From assembly GCF_031656915.1 (NCBI RefSeq), contig NZ_CP134227.1, forward strand, positions 992,001 through 1,056,000: a stretch of 64,000 nt of DNA. Direction: 5' to 3'. Made by a program: the position numbers and the translations under genes. Under the pieces are notes generated by a model. That model saw only the letters and a program-made list of their open reading frames with translations. It did no database searches and was not told the DNA's origin. This stretch comes from Nocardioides marmorisolisilvae. Lineage in GTDB: Bacteria; Actinomycetota; Actinomycetes; Propionibacteriales; Nocardioidaceae. Shown here in pieces: positions 24,998-34,426 of the stretch (positions are counted from its first letter, which is position 1; every line of letters begins with the position of its first letter).

Positions 24998-25978
24998 GTG
25001 GGATTCCGCGATTGGGCCTGGCGCTACGGCCAGCAGGGCCGCGCTTGGCAGGCTTACGAGCTCGGGGGCACTAGGTACAAGACTGCATTGGACGTGACCA
25101 CGGCGGATTATCGGCAGACCATCGCGGCGATTGAGGATGCTGGTTGGTGTTTTGAAGAGAGAGTCGACCACTCGCCGATCAGGACGACAACGGTCAATCC
25201 CAAGCCTGACGGTGGGCATGAGGTCATCAAGGCGACCAAGCAGCAGGCAACCTTCTACTTCACGCGGGCCGAATCTGCTCGGATTGCGCCAGAAGTCGAA
25301 GCGGCGAGGCGTCAGCGACGGGAGAGGCCTCAGCGAGACGGCGAGACCCCCGAAGAGTCAGCCATGGCTCCCCGGAAGATCCGAAAATATCTGGGCGCGC
25401 GGTCACATCGATATCGTGTGCTTGCTGCCAGCGTACTTTTAGTTCCTGGTCTGATTCTGATGACTCTCTTCTTCACATATACGAAGAAGACCACCGAGTC
25501 AGGCCACCTGTGGTGGAAGAAGACGACCACCGCTAACGTCACGGTTGGCGAGAAGCTGCCGCTATTGATCATCGGCCTGCTTCTGCTCGGTGCCGCGACG
25601 CTCTTCGCTGCATCGGCTCTCCGGCGAGTCAGACTGCAGAACGCAAATGTGGCAGCCGTTGCCAATGCAAGGTCCCTTCGCCACAGGCGAGCGGCCGCGC
25701 GCGAGTTTGCCAAGCGCGACCCCCAGATGGCTCGCGATCTCCGGATCGGGCGCCCTGACCTCCCTGGTGAATACGACGACGGCGGCCTCATCGACGTCAA
25801 TATCGCGCCTGCTGAGGTCCTCGTTGTGTACCTGGGGCTGGACCGCACAGACGCCGCACAAATCGCGAACGCGCGAAAAGACGTAGGCAGATTCGAGAGC
25901 GACGCCGAGCTGGTGACTCTCGCGGGACTAGACCCAACCGCCCTCGACCAAATTCGCGGCCGAATCATCCTGCTATGA
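24998..25978 (+). CDS. membrane protein with C-terminal helix-hairpin-helix-like domain
   Basis: About 326 residues. The N-terminal 125 are soluble and charged (WAWRYGQQGRAWQAYELGG; ATFYFTRAESARIAPEVEAARR). Two membrane helices follow (about residues 142-162 and 185-207), joined by a Lys/Thr-rich loop. The C-terminal 65 residues, starting GLIDVNIAPAEVL and ending GLDPTALDQIRGRIILL, resemble a ComEA-type helix-hairpin-helix repeat. GTG at 24998, 5 nt after GGAGG, is preferred to the GTG at 24992, which lies on that box. The DNA-binding-like tail on a membrane protein is unusual. Function unknown. Confidence 0.65.
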   Translation: MGFRDWAWRYGQQGRAWQAYELGGTRYKTALDVTTADYRQTIAAIEDAGWCFEERVDHSPIRTTTVNPKPDGGHEVIKATKQQATFYFTRAESARIAPEVEAARRQRRERPQRDGETPEESAMAPRKIRKYLGARSHRYRVLAASVLLVPGLILMTLFFTYTKKTTESGHLWWKKTTTANVTVGEKLPLLIIGLLLLGAATLFAASALRRVRLQNANVAAVANARSLRHRRAAAREFAKRDPQMARDLRIGRPDLPGEYDDGGLIDVNIAPAEVLVVYLGLDRTDAAQIANARKDVGRFESDAELVTLAGLDPTALDQIRGRIILL

Positions 25979-26147
25979 CATCGCACCTCTAGGTCTGCGC
26001 TGGGCCCTCCTACTGCCTGCCCAGAACTGGGAGTGCCGCGGCGCACTGATCGGCGCAGTCGGGCTCGGTCCTTCCCGCGCTCGTCGGTATCGCTTACCGA
26101 CTCGAGCCCATGGCGCCAAACGGCCGCGCCGGCAGCTTAGGGGGCGT

Positions 26148-26849
26148 TTGAGTACCGACGGGTCAAGAACGATCTCCGAGACGCCGAGGACCTCGCGGAT
26201 CTGCTGCGGATGGGCCGGCTGCCCGAGACTGGATCGCGCCGCCGACCACACGGGAGCTGCGGGGCTGGTCCGGCACCGGGCGAAGCTAGTGGGGTTGCGT
26301 TCCCACTGCAAGGCCGAGGTGCACGCGGTGGTGGCCAAGCGCGGGATCCAGGTCGTGGTCTCGGACCTGCTCGGTATCGAGGGCAACGCCCTTCTGGACC
26401 GGCCGCGGGTGCCCGCTCCGTATGCGGCGCGGATCGCGTCACTGCGGCGGCTGATCGAGGACCTGGAGTTCGAGATCGAGGTGTTCACCAACTTGGTCCA
26501 AGGGCGCCTGCGCGCCGATCCGGGGTATGTCGCGGTGCGGCAGATCCCTGGCATCGGGCGGGTCCTGGCGGCGGTCTTCGTCGCCGAGGTCGGTGAGGTC
26601 TCGCGGTTCACCACAGCCCCGCAGTCGGCCTGCTGGGCGGGGCTGACTCCCAAACACCACGAGTCCGACACCCACGTCCACCGGGGCCGGATCACCAAAC
26701 AAGGCTCTCGACTGGTCCGCTGGGCTGCGGTGGAGTCGGTCAAACGCATCGGCCCACACTGCAAGGTCGCGCAGCTGCGCGACCGGGTCGCTGAGCGTCG
26801 AGGCGCGAACATCGGCGCGGTCGCCGCGGCGCGGTTCAGATCAAACTAG
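26148..26849 (+). pseudogene. IS110-family transposase remnant
   Basis: The C-terminal two thirds are in one frame: LVRHRAKLVGLRSHCKAEVHAVVAKRG, then QIPGIGRVLAAVFVAEVGEVSRF (the transposase_20 helix-hairpin-helix) and AGLTPKHHESDTHVHRGRITKQGS. The preceding DEDD-type part survives only in other frames (VKNDLRDAEDLADLLRMGRLPE, then IAPPTTRELR), so at least two frameshifts are present around 26225-26270. The N-terminus with the first catalytic aspartate is missing upstream of about 26143. Inactive. Confidence 0.8.
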
Positions 26850-27064
26850 CCGCTGACGCGAAGATTCATCGCCAGCGGCACTCGTCGTGTCGGTATCTCT
26901 CTGCGGGCGCCACCGATTCAAAGCGCACCCAAAGTGCGCCGTCGAAGAAGGCGGCTCGGAGGTTGTCAACGGACAGCGGGACTTCCCTGTGGGCGGTCAG
27001 GTGATCTCCTTGCTGGCGGACAGTTGATATCCCTGTCCACGGACAACTGATCTCCCTGCGTTGG

Positions 27065-27883
27065 TTAGGTCAGAGGCACCACTCCTCGTCCGGCGGTGGC
27101 TTCGGAGAGGCGCAGTGAGGTGCCCTCGGTGAGCACGACGTGTGCGTGGTGGAGCAGCCTGTCGACGGTGGCTGTGGCCAGAGTCTTGGGCATGATCGTG
27201 TCGAACCCGGAGGGGTGCAGGTTGCTGGTGACGGCGATGGAGCGGCGTTCGTAGGCAGCGTCGACGACGCGGTAGAACGCCTCGCCGGCTGCTTGGCCAG
27301 CGGGGAGCATGCCGATGTCATCAATCACGATGAGCTCGGCCCTGGTGATCCGGGCGATGGTCTTGGCGACGGATCCATCGACGCTCGCGCGACCGATCGC
27401 TGTGGTCAGCGATTCGAGGCTGAACCAGGAGACGCGCATGCCCTCGTCGATGACCTTGTGGGCCAGGGCTTCAACGAAGTGCGTCTTCCCGGTGCCGCTG
27501 GGGCCAGCGACGGCGAGGTTCTCGGCCCGGCCGACCCATTCCAGGGTGGCGAGGCCGGTCTGGGTGCCGGGTGGGATGGAGGAGTCGGTCTCGCGCCAGG
27601 ACTCGAACGTCTTCCCGGCGGGCAGGCCGGCGGCTTTGCGTCGCATCCTCCTGGTGGCGTCATCACGGCCGCGGATCTCCTCGGTGATCAGGACCCGCAG
27701 GACCTCGGCGGGGTCCCAGCGTTGCGCCCGTGCGGTGGCCAACACTTCGGGTGCGACGTTGCGAAGGTAGGGCAACCGCATCCGTTTCAAGACCGCGAGG
27801 AGTTCCTCGGGCAGCTCCGGCGCCGAGGCCGACTGGGTGCTGAGGGCGGTCGACCGGGGACCTCGCGTGGTCGGCGTGGTCAT
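27065..27883 (-). CDS. istB: IS21 ATP-binding helper protein IstB
   Basis: 272-residue AAA+ ATPase that assists the IstA transposase. Walker A is GPSGTGKTH, Walker B is LIVIDDIGML, and the sensor region SIAVTSNLHPSGFDTIM is clear. The N-terminal LPYLRNVAPEVLATARAQRWDP segment is typical of IstB. ATG at 27883 shares a base with the istA stop (TGATG); the longer ORF overlapping istA is rejected. The gene is intact but probably silent, since istA upstream is interrupted. Confidence 0.93.
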   Translation of the reverse strand: MTTPTTRGPRSTALSTQSASAPELPEELLAVLKRMRLPYLRNVAPEVLATARAQRWDPAEVLRVLITEEIRGRDDATRRMRRKAAGLPAGKTFESWRETDSSIPPGTQTGLATLEWVGRAENLAVAGPSGTGKTHFVEALAHKVIDEGMRVSWFSLESLTTAIGRASVDGSVAKTIARITRAELIVIDDIGMLPAGQAAGEAFYRVVDAAYERRSIAVTSNLHPSGFDTIMPKTLATATVDRLLHHAHVVLTEGTSLRLSEATAGRGVVPLT

Positions 27884-29399
27884 CACTGTTCCTCTTCTAG
27901 ACCCTCTGGGCGGGCACCGAAGGTTGCCCAGCCGCTGGTGCCGGGTTGGACCGAGTGAGCGTCGTCGGCGACGACCATGCTGGCGATCGAGGCACCGTTC
28001 GCGCGGTGGGTCACGATCGCGAGGAGGTCGCCCTCGGCGAACCGGCCGGCTGCGGCAGCAACACCCAACGCAGCGTCGACCGGTCCGGTCCCGACCAGGG
28101 CGGCGAGCTCGAGCGCGGCGGTCATCTTCGACCGAACGCGTTGCGCACCCACGGCTGCAGCTTCGATCAGCCACGAGTGCGCGCCCGGTCCCAACCCGAG
28201 GAACGCTTTCTCCTGGTCACTGCGGCCCTTCGGCTGCGGTGGCTTCGGGGACCCGTCGGGCTGTTGGGGATGGTCGGGATAGTGGGACAGGTCGATCCGC
28301 GGGTTCCCCGGCGTCGAGAGCCGGTGCCGGGCGACTTCGGTGAGCCCTGCCTGGAGGTTGGCAGTGATGACGAGCTCGTCGCCGTCGGCACGGACCCAGA
28401 CCTCACGACCCACCAGGCCCGACGGGGTGGAGTAGCGCACCGACCCGAACCGAATTGTCTGGTCGGTGTTGACCATGCGGGTCTCACCGAGCGCTGCGGT
28501 GAATGGTGCCACCGGTATCGGATGCAACCGTGCCTGCTCGATGACCAGCGCCTCGGCCGGGATGCGTGCGGTCTCACGGTGGATCCGGTTGTTGACCTTG
28601 ACGCAGAACGCCTCACACGCCTCGTCCAGTTCGGCGAACGAGTTGTAGCCGGTCAGCAGGTTCGCCTTGGTCGGGACCAGGTCTGCCTTCGCGATCCGCA
28701 CGGTGGCTTCGGACCCACCCTTGGACTCAGGGTCGAACGGGACACAGGTATGGATCGTCAGCCCGTAGTGGCGGCCCGCGGCCACGGTCATCGGATGCCG
28801 GACCGGAACCCGGGCGATGTGCTCGACCGTCACGGTCTTCTCGTTGTCGGTCAACGCATACGTCGGCGCCCCACCCACCCTGCGCAAGGTGGTGTCCAGA
28901 CACGTCAGCAGGGTCTCGAGTTTGCGGTCCCAGGTCGGCAGGACGACCCGGAATCGCGACCAGGCCAACCACGCGCAGAACAGCAGCGTCTGCCGTGGTC
29001 GACCATCAGGACCGAAGACGACCGGCCCGTGGCCCCAGTCGAACTGCAACCACAAACCAGGCTCGGTGATCCAGGGCCGGTACTGACGGCGGTGCCCGTT
29101 GCGCCAGGCCTGCTTGGCGTTCGCGACCGCGCGCCGGGTGGTCCGCTCGTCGCCGGTGAATCCCATCGCGGCCAGCCGCTCGTGCAGCACATCGGCACGG
29201 ACCGTGCCCTCGGACTGCTCGACCAGTTCCTCGATCTTCGGCAGGAACGGGTCGATCAACTTCGGACGCTGCACCGGCGCATCGACCGGCTCACCAGCAT
29301 CACGCTTGGCGACATACCGGCGCACGGTCTTGGGGTCTACCCCCGCCAACAGCGCCGCCGAGTGCGCACACCCGGTGGCATCAAACGCTTCCAGAATCT

Positions 29400-30835
29400 G
29401 GCTCTCCTGACTGATCTGTGGGTCAGTGCCGGCCCGGGAGGGCGGGTCGGTGCCCGCCGAGGGTGAGCATCGCCAGCGCGATCAACGCCTCGGCGGAGTG
29501 GAACCCGAACGCCATCCTGGTCAGCAGCCGGATCTTGGTGTTGGTCGACTCGATCAGCCCGTTGGACAGGTTGTGCTCGATCGCGGCGAGGATCCGGGAG
29601 CGGTGTTTGACGATGCTCTTCTGCAGCTTCACGAACGCCAAGATCCGGCAGCGTCGCGCCCAGGCGATCCACCGGTCCAGGGCCTCGGCGGCCGCGACGT
29701 GGGGTAGCTGGAAGACCACCCGCAGGCCTTCCTTGAGCAGGTAGGCGCGATACAGCCGTGGGTCGGTCGCCGCGATCCAGGCCAGTTTGGTCTGCTGGTC
29801 CTCGGTGAGGTCCTCGGGGTTCTTCCACAACGAGTAGCGGGCGCCCTTCAGGGACCTGGCCCGTTCGCTGGCCGGGCGCGGGGGTGCGTCGGCACGAGGA
29901 CGTCCACGCGGTCGTTTGGGTTCGGTTCTGGCCTGCTTGCGGGCCTCGTTCCATGCCTCGCGGCGGACCTCATCGAGCGCCTCGGTGGCCCACTTCACCA
30001 CGTGGAACGGATCGGCCACCCGGACCGCGTTCGGGCACCGTTCGGCGACGATGGTGTCGATGAAGTCGGCCCCGTCGGCGCTCACGTGGGTGATCTGCTG
30101 GCAGCGTTCTTCGCCGAGGAGATCGAAGAACTGCCCCACGGCAGCGCTGTTGCGTCCCGGCGCCGCCCACACCAGTCGCCGCTGGTCGTGATCAACCACG
30201 ACCATCAAATACTTGTGCCCGCGCTTGTAGCTGATCTCGTCGATCCCGATCCGCCGCAGCCCGGCGAAGCGATCGTGCTGGATCTCGATGTCGGCCCAGA
30301 CCCGGGAGATGATCGAGCCCACGGTGCGCCAGGCGATCCGCATCAGCTCGACCACGCATGACTTCGAGGCCTGGGTCGCCAGCCAGGCCACCTGGTCATC
30401 GAAGCTCAGCGTGTGGCCGGCGTCATGGCGAGCCCAGGGCACGTAGGCCACCACCACCCCATGGGCCCGGCAGGCCACCCGCGGCGCGTCGGCCTCCAAC
30501 ACCGCGACCATCGTTCCCAGATCCAGCGCCCGCCAACGCCTCCTGCCCGCCCCGGAGTCATAACCAGGGCTGCGTCGCCGACAACGCCCGCAGCGGCTCC
30601 GCTGCCGCTTGGTGGGCCGCACGTGGGCGACCAGCACCTGGTCGTCCTCGTCGAACTCGACCCGCTCGATCACCGTCTTCTCGACCCCAAACACAGCCCG
30701 CCATAGGCTGACATCACGCACGCCGTTCTCCTCGACATCGGTTCCTGTGCCTTCGACAGCTCAGAAACCTATGCAGGGAACGGCGTGCGCCACCCTCCGG
30801 CCCGCTCAACCACCCACGGATGCGTCAGAAGAGCC
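29400..30835 (-). mobile_element. ISL3-family insertion sequence, intact, 8-bp target duplication
   Basis: 1436-bp element. The left end begins GGCTCTCCTGACTGATC and the right end, read inward from 30835, begins GGCTCTTCTGACGCATC, imperfect inverted repeats of ISL3 type. The 8-bp target duplication CAGAATCT is present at 29392-29399 and 30836-30843. It contains one transposase gene reading leftward. The target is codon 4-5 of istA. Confidence 0.95.
29423..30721 (-). CDS. ISL3-family transposase
   Basis: 432-residue transposase. The N-terminal zinc-finger-like segment contains the cysteines of SRCGRCRRRSPGYD (about residues 42-55), followed by a helix-turn-helix and the DDE domain with IGIDEISYKRGHKYLMVV, VSADGADFIDTIVAE and the late NGLIESTNTKIRLL (catalytic Glu region). 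Full length for the family. A second, damaged copy of the gene is at 21708-22690; the two differ by only a few substitutions where both exist, which points to recent duplication in this genome. Confidence 0.95.
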   Translation of the reverse strand: MRDVSLWRAVFGVEKTVIERVEFDEDDQVLVAHVRPTKRQRSRCGRCRRRSPGYDSGAGRRRWRALDLGTMVAVLEADAPRVACRAHGVVVAYVPWARHDAGHTLSFDDQVAWLATQASKSCVVELMRIAWRTVGSIISRVWADIEIQHDRFAGLRRIGIDEISYKRGHKYLMVVVDHDQRRLVWAAPGRNSAAVGQFFDLLGEERCQQITHVSADGADFIDTIVAERCPNAVRVADPFHVVKWATEALDEVRREAWNEARKQARTEPKRPRGRPRADAPPRPASERARSLKGARYSLWKNPEDLTEDQQTKLAWIAATDPRLYRAYLLKEGLRVVFQLPHVAAAEALDRWIAWARRCRILAFVKLQKSIVKHRSRILAAIEHNLSNGLIESTNTKIRLLTRMAFGFHSAEALIALAMLTLGGHRPALPGRH

Positions 30836-31045
30836 CAGAATCTCCATGATTTCCCTGTCAGACTTCTTCACAGTCCCTCCGGTGAGGCAGCTCGAGCGTG
30901 GTTAGAGACCTCGAGCGTTGCCCCGGAGGGACCTTCAATTTCGGACCGACACGACCGGCCCCGTAGTCCGTGGAAGGGAGATCAGCTGTCCGCGGAGAGG
31001 GAGATGAAGTGTCCGCCTACAGGGATCTTGGACTGTCCGCTGTCA

Positions 31046-31517
31046 GAGGTTCACAAGCGACAGCAAAGTGCGCACCTGGCTACCAGCCTGCGGAAAGCCA
31101 GTTCGAGCTGATCTACGACATCTAACCGGGCCGCCGGCTGCGGTCGTTCAGTAACGCTGAACAACCGCAACAAACAGCCGCTGACCTGCAGAAACGCCGC
31201 TGAGCGACCCTTTGGTCGCTCGGCGGCGTTTGCTGTTGCTAGCCGCTCGCCTGTTACAAATCCAGTACAAATCTCGGGAGCGCCACCTTCCGCCAGGCTC
31301 GTCTCTTGGCGCTCCCCGGGCGGTCCACCCTGGGGGTCTCGGCGTAACTCGGTCGCCCGAATCGTCGCCGTCGCATCGCATGAGCTGACAACCGTCGTAG
31401 CGGATGCTCGGCGAGCGCGTTGCCAGATCATTTCCACCTGCGTGATCGCTCCCGCGCGGTTGTCGGACATAGGTGCCCGTAGACCAAACGTCCGTCAACG
31501 CCGCGAGGAGGGGCTTG
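31046..31517. other. intergenic stretch before the excisionase-like gene
   Basis: 472 nt without a supported gene. It begins with the IS21 target duplication, contains a strong hairpin at 31192-31231, and ends with the promoter region of the excisionase-like gene. I looked for a tRNA or a core repeat that could serve as the integrase attachment site and found none. Confidence 0.5.
31192..31231. terminator. strong hairpin, likely bidirectional terminator
   Basis: AAACGCCGCTGAGCGACC and GGTCGCTCGGCGGCGTTT form a stem of about 17 bp with one G-T mismatch and a CTTT loop; A-rich and T-rich edges allow termination in both directions. Confidence 0.75.
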
Positions 31518-31793
31518 ATGATGGCAACAAACTCGAACGTGCCGACTGCGGAACCGGGAGTCTTCGGTCCGCGGCGTCGCGGAAACGCCAGCAGCCGGTC
31601 ACCCAGGCTGGTCGATGCGCAGGAACTGTGGGACATCGACGATGTCGCGTCTTACCTCGGCGTCACCAAGCAGACCATCTACTCGTGGCGGACGACAGGC
31701 TACGGTCCCGCCGGCTTCCGTGTCGGCAAGCACCTGCGCTGGCGAGCAGCAACCGTCATCAATTGGACGGTTCGACTCGAGGAGAATCAGTGA
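31518..31793 (+). CDS. excisionase-like helix-turn-helix protein
   Basis: 91-residue protein with a MerR/AlpA-type winged HTH: LWDIDDVASYLGVTKQTIYSWRTTG followed by the wing GFRVGKHLRWRAATVINW. Such proteins, next to integrases, act as excisionases or as regulators of excision. The ATG at 31518 is 6 nt after GGAGG (31507-31511); a second ATG follows at once. It lies just upstream of the integrase, in the same direction. Confidence 0.8.
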   Translation: MMATNSNVPTAEPGVFGPRRRGNASSRSPRLVDAQELWDIDDVASYLGVTKQTIYSWRTTGYGPAGFRVGKHLRWRAATVINWTVRLEENQ

Positions 31794-31889
31794 TCCCGAC
31801 GGGTCCTCGGCCAGACCCGGGACCGGCGATAGCGACGGGACATCCGGCAGCACGACTTGTCCCTCGATCGGATTGTGCCGAGGACAGCC

Positions 31890-33083
31890 ATGGCCAGCGT
31901 TAGCTCTGGCAGGCCAGCCGACGACGGCAGCCCTCGTTACGTCGTCAACTACCGAGATCCCGAGGGGCGGCAACGCCGCAAGACCTTCCGACGCAAAGCC
32001 GAGGCGGTCGCGTTCCGCAACACAGTCGAGGCGGACAAACTCCGTGGAACCTATCTTGATGTCGACGCGGGCAGGATCTCGTTTCGGACGTATGCCGAGG
32101 AGTGGCTGGCAAGCCGGACGTTCAGTCCGCTGACCTACGAGGCGACCGAGCTGCGACTCAGGCTCCACGTGTTCCCGACCCTCGGACACCTCGAACTTCG
32201 CCAGATCAAGCCGTCGACGATCCAGAAACTTCTCCGGTCGATGGAGATGGCCGAAACCTATCGACGCGTCATTTTCTCAAACGTGTCCGCCATCTTCTCT
32301 GCTGCAGTCGATGACGACATGATCGCCAAGAATCCCTGCAAGGCGAGTTCAGTGACACGGCCCGCCACGTCGCGACGAAAGGTTGTGCCGTGGCCGTCAG
32401 AGTGGGTTTCCTCCATGCACGACGCGCTGCCACCGCAGTACAGGATCGCGGTGACGTTGGGTTCGGGACTTGGACTGCGTCAAGGCGAGGTTTTCGGCCT
32501 GGCAGTCGAGGATGTCGATTTCCTTCGTGGAGTTGTCGAGGTGAGGCGTCAGGTCAAGGTCTTCGGTGGCAACCGCCTGGTCTTCGGTCTGCCGAAGGGC
32601 GACAAGACCCGGACCGTCCCACTGCCCGAAAGTGTCGGGACGGAACTCAGCAGCCACCTCGCCGCCTACCCGCGGCGCAGTGTCACGCTGCCGTGGGGCG
32701 CGCCCGAGGTTGAGAGGAAGTCGAGCGCGGGGCTCATACTGACGACACGCGAACGCTCGGCCCTCAACCGCAACTACTTCAACACGCGCCTCTGGAAGCC
32801 CGCGCAGGCGCGCGTGGGCATCGAGCAGGTGCGGGATAACGGCATGCACGCCCTCCGCCATTGGTACGCATCCGTCTTGCTGGACGCCGGCGAGTCGATC
32901 CGCGCGGTTTCTGAATACCTAGGACACAGCGATCCAGGCTTCACCTTGCGGACGTACACGCACCTCATGCCCAGCAGCTCCGAGCGTACGAGGGCCGCCA
33001 TCGATCAGGCATTCGCGGAAGTGCAGGATGAGAAGCCCACGGCAGTGAATGGCGATGGCATCACCGAACTCGGCGCACCCTGA
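31890..33083 (+). CDS. tyrosine recombinase (phage/ICE integrase)
   Basis: 397-residue integrase. The N-terminal arm-binding part (PRYVVNYRDPEGRQRRKTFRRKAEA) is followed by a SAM-like core-binding domain and the catalytic domain with Arg in GLRQGE, Lys in KGDKTRTV, His-x-x-Arg in HALRHWYAS, His in LGHSDP and the nucleophile Tyr in RTYTHLM. The start at 31890 is behind GAGGACAGCC; an upstream TTG at 31857 is possible. Together with the excisionase-like gene it marks the edge of an integrated element, probably the DNA to its right. No attachment repeat was recognised. Confidence 0.9.
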   Translation: MASVSSGRPADDGSPRYVVNYRDPEGRQRRKTFRRKAEAVAFRNTVEADKLRGTYLDVDAGRISFRTYAEEWLASRTFSPLTYEATELRLRLHVFPTLGHLELRQIKPSTIQKLLRSMEMAETYRRVIFSNVSAIFSAAVDDDMIAKNPCKASSVTRPATSRRKVVPWPSEWVSSMHDALPPQYRIAVTLGSGLGLRQGEVFGLAVEDVDFLRGVVEVRRQVKVFGGNRLVFGLPKGDKTRTVPLPESVGTELSSHLAAYPRRSVTLPWGAPEVERKSSAGLILTTRERSALNRNYFNTRLWKPAQARVGIEQVRDNGMHALRHWYASVLLDAGESIRAVSEYLGHSDPGFTLRTYTHLMPSSSERTRAAIDQAFAEVQDEKPTAVNGDGITELGAP

Positions 33084-33202
33084 GAAGATCGACACCCGCA
33101 AGCAGCGAGTAACCCTGCACAAGGTTGGTCTTCTACAGAGAAGGTCGATGACCCAACAGGTAAGACGACAATGGGACCCAGGGCCAAGAAGTTCAGCGCC
33201 AG

Positions 33203-34426
33203 CTAGGTCGCATCCGATCCATCGGCTGTGTCAGCCTCAGCAGCATTCGTCGCCTGACTCGCCGTCGACCTCTTGGCCGGGGTCTTCTTCGCGGCCATCG
33301 CGCCCGCGGAGGCCTTCGCTGCGCCAGCTACGGAGACCTCCGCAACCGACTCCCCCAGCAGGTAGGCGCGAGCTTGTACCCGAAACTCCGGGTCGATGCC
33401 GGTCGCGGTCACCAGGAACCCGCAGACGTCCGCGACCAACTTGGCGGCGATCTCATCGAACTCGTCACCGAACGCGTTCGAGAGCGTCATCCGCTGCCGC
33501 GCCGCGGCGAACGCGGACGCAGCCTCGGCCTGCCGGAGCGCGTTCTGCATGTGGTCAGGGCGCCGCATCAGCCGGGTGACGAGCTCCCGGAGCGTCGGGT
33601 AGTACTCAGGCAGGTGGTCGCGCTCCTTCGCGCCGTCAGGGCGTAGTGACTGCAGGAGCTGAGCGACCTGCTTCTTCTCCTTCAGCCCGGTCGCGCCGCC
33701 GTACAGATACTCCTGGAGCCCGCGGTCAGGGTCAGAAAGGAAAGCACCTCGCACGTGCTCGGTGACCTTGATGAGGGTCACCAGGTACAGCCACGCCAGG
33801 TCGAAGAACAGCGACAGGTGGTCGGGGTCCTTCGGCTTGAGGAACTTCACCGCGTCAGAGAGGTGCGCGACGAGCTGGAATGGGTTGCGGTGGTCGTCGT
33901 AAATCCAGTAGTCGAAGTCGCGGTAATCGATGAGCGGCTTCAACCGCTTGTCCAGGTTCGTGTACGCCTTCAGGTGCGCTTCTGCTGCGGCCTTGTCGAA
34001 CAAGATGGCCAGCGGGCTGCCTTCGGGCACCGGCGGACCGTGCAGGGTCTGCATGTGGGCCAGGTCCGCTGAGGGGAGCACCGTGATGCGGAGCTTGTCC
34101 GACAGCTGCCTGGTCGAGTCGAGGACCTCGTGCTCGCGCACCAGCATGGCGTCGTCGGCGCCGAACAGGTCAGCGACACCGCGGACCCAGAACATCCGGG
34201 CGGTCGGCTTGTCCGACTTGCCAGACTTGCAATCAGCGATGGTCGTCGACAGCCGGTACCCCGGCGTGACGGAGACCCCGAGAACGTCTAGGTCGGTGAA
34301 CGTCTCTGCCGGCCCTCCGTCAGCACGCTCGTGACCACGCAGCACCACGTCGAGTCGGGTCGAGAAACCCATCGACCACAGGAGCGACCGGACGCCTACC
34401 TTCAGGCCCAGATCGAGCTCGCTCAC
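33203..34426 (-). CDS. unknown protein with PD-(D/E)XK-like nuclease motif
   Basis: 407 residues. Near the N-terminus FTDLDVLGVSV is followed about 14 residues later by TIADCKSGKS, the spacing and residues (Asp, then Asp-x-Lys) of a PD-(D/E)XK nuclease core as in restriction-like enzymes and Holliday resolvases. The middle part is helical with many aromatic residues (DLAWLYLVTLIKVTEHV), and the last 50 residues are Ala/Lys/Thr-rich and low in complexity. It overlaps the upstream gene by 4 nt, so the two are one unit. Nuclease activity is inferred from the motif only. Family not recognised. Confidence 0.6.
   Translation of the reverse strand: MSELDLGLKVGVRSLLWSMGFSTRLDVVLRGHERADGGPAETFTDLDVLGVSVTPGYRLSTTIADCKSGKSDKPTARMFWVRGVADLFGADDAMLVREHEVLDSTRQLSDKLRITVLPSADLAHMQTLHGPPVPEGSPLAILFDKAAAEAHLKAYTNLDKRLKPLIDYRDFDYWIYDDHRNPFQLVAHLSDAVKFLKPKDPDHLSLFFDLAWLYLVTLIKVTEHVRGAFLSDPDRGLQEYLYGGATGLKEKKQVAQLLQSLRPDGAKERDHLPEYYPTLRELVTRLMRRPDHMQNALRQAEAASAFAAARQRMTLSNAFGDEFDEIAAKLVADVCGFLVTATGIDPEFRVQARAYLLGESVAEVSVAGAAKASAGAMAAKKTPAKRSTASQATNAAEADTADGSDAT

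Larger units (their letters stand above)
27883..30847 (-). pseudogene. istA: IS21 transposase IstA, interrupted by an ISL3 element
   Basis: DDE transposase with an N-terminal helix-turn-helix (DPKTVRRYVAKRDAG), the core domain around WLQFDWGHGPVVFG and LTDNEKTVTVEH, and a C-terminal beta-barrel. The first four codons (ATG GAG ATT CTG at 30847-30836) are cut off from the rest, which resumes at 29391, by the ISL3 copy at 29400-30835 and its 8-bp duplication. Joining 30836-30847 to 27883-29391 gives 1521 nt, exactly 507 codons, so the gene was intact before the insertion. AGGGA before the ATG is its ribosome site. Confidence 0.92.
26964..31045 (-). mobile_element. IS21-family element with GAGGT target duplication, interrupted by ISL3
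   Basis: Ends are TGTCAACGGACAG (from 26964) and, reading inward from 31045, TGACAGCGGACAG. Inside each end are repeated GCGGACA-like blocks followed by TGATCTCCC, the multiple terminal repeats of IS21 elements. The 5-bp sequence GAGGT flanks both sides (26959-26963 and 31046-31050). Gene order from the right is istA then istB, overlapping by one base. Without the nested ISL3 copy and one of its target duplications the element is 2638 bp, normal for the family. Confidence 0.9.

Noticed and set aside
27946-29466. 506-codon plus-strand frame opposite istA
   Set aside because: Antisense shadow; it crosses the ISL3 junction by chance.
31046-31517. tRNA gene or attachment core for the integrase
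   Set aside because: No cloverleaf or CCA-type end and no repeat of this region was found on reading the window.
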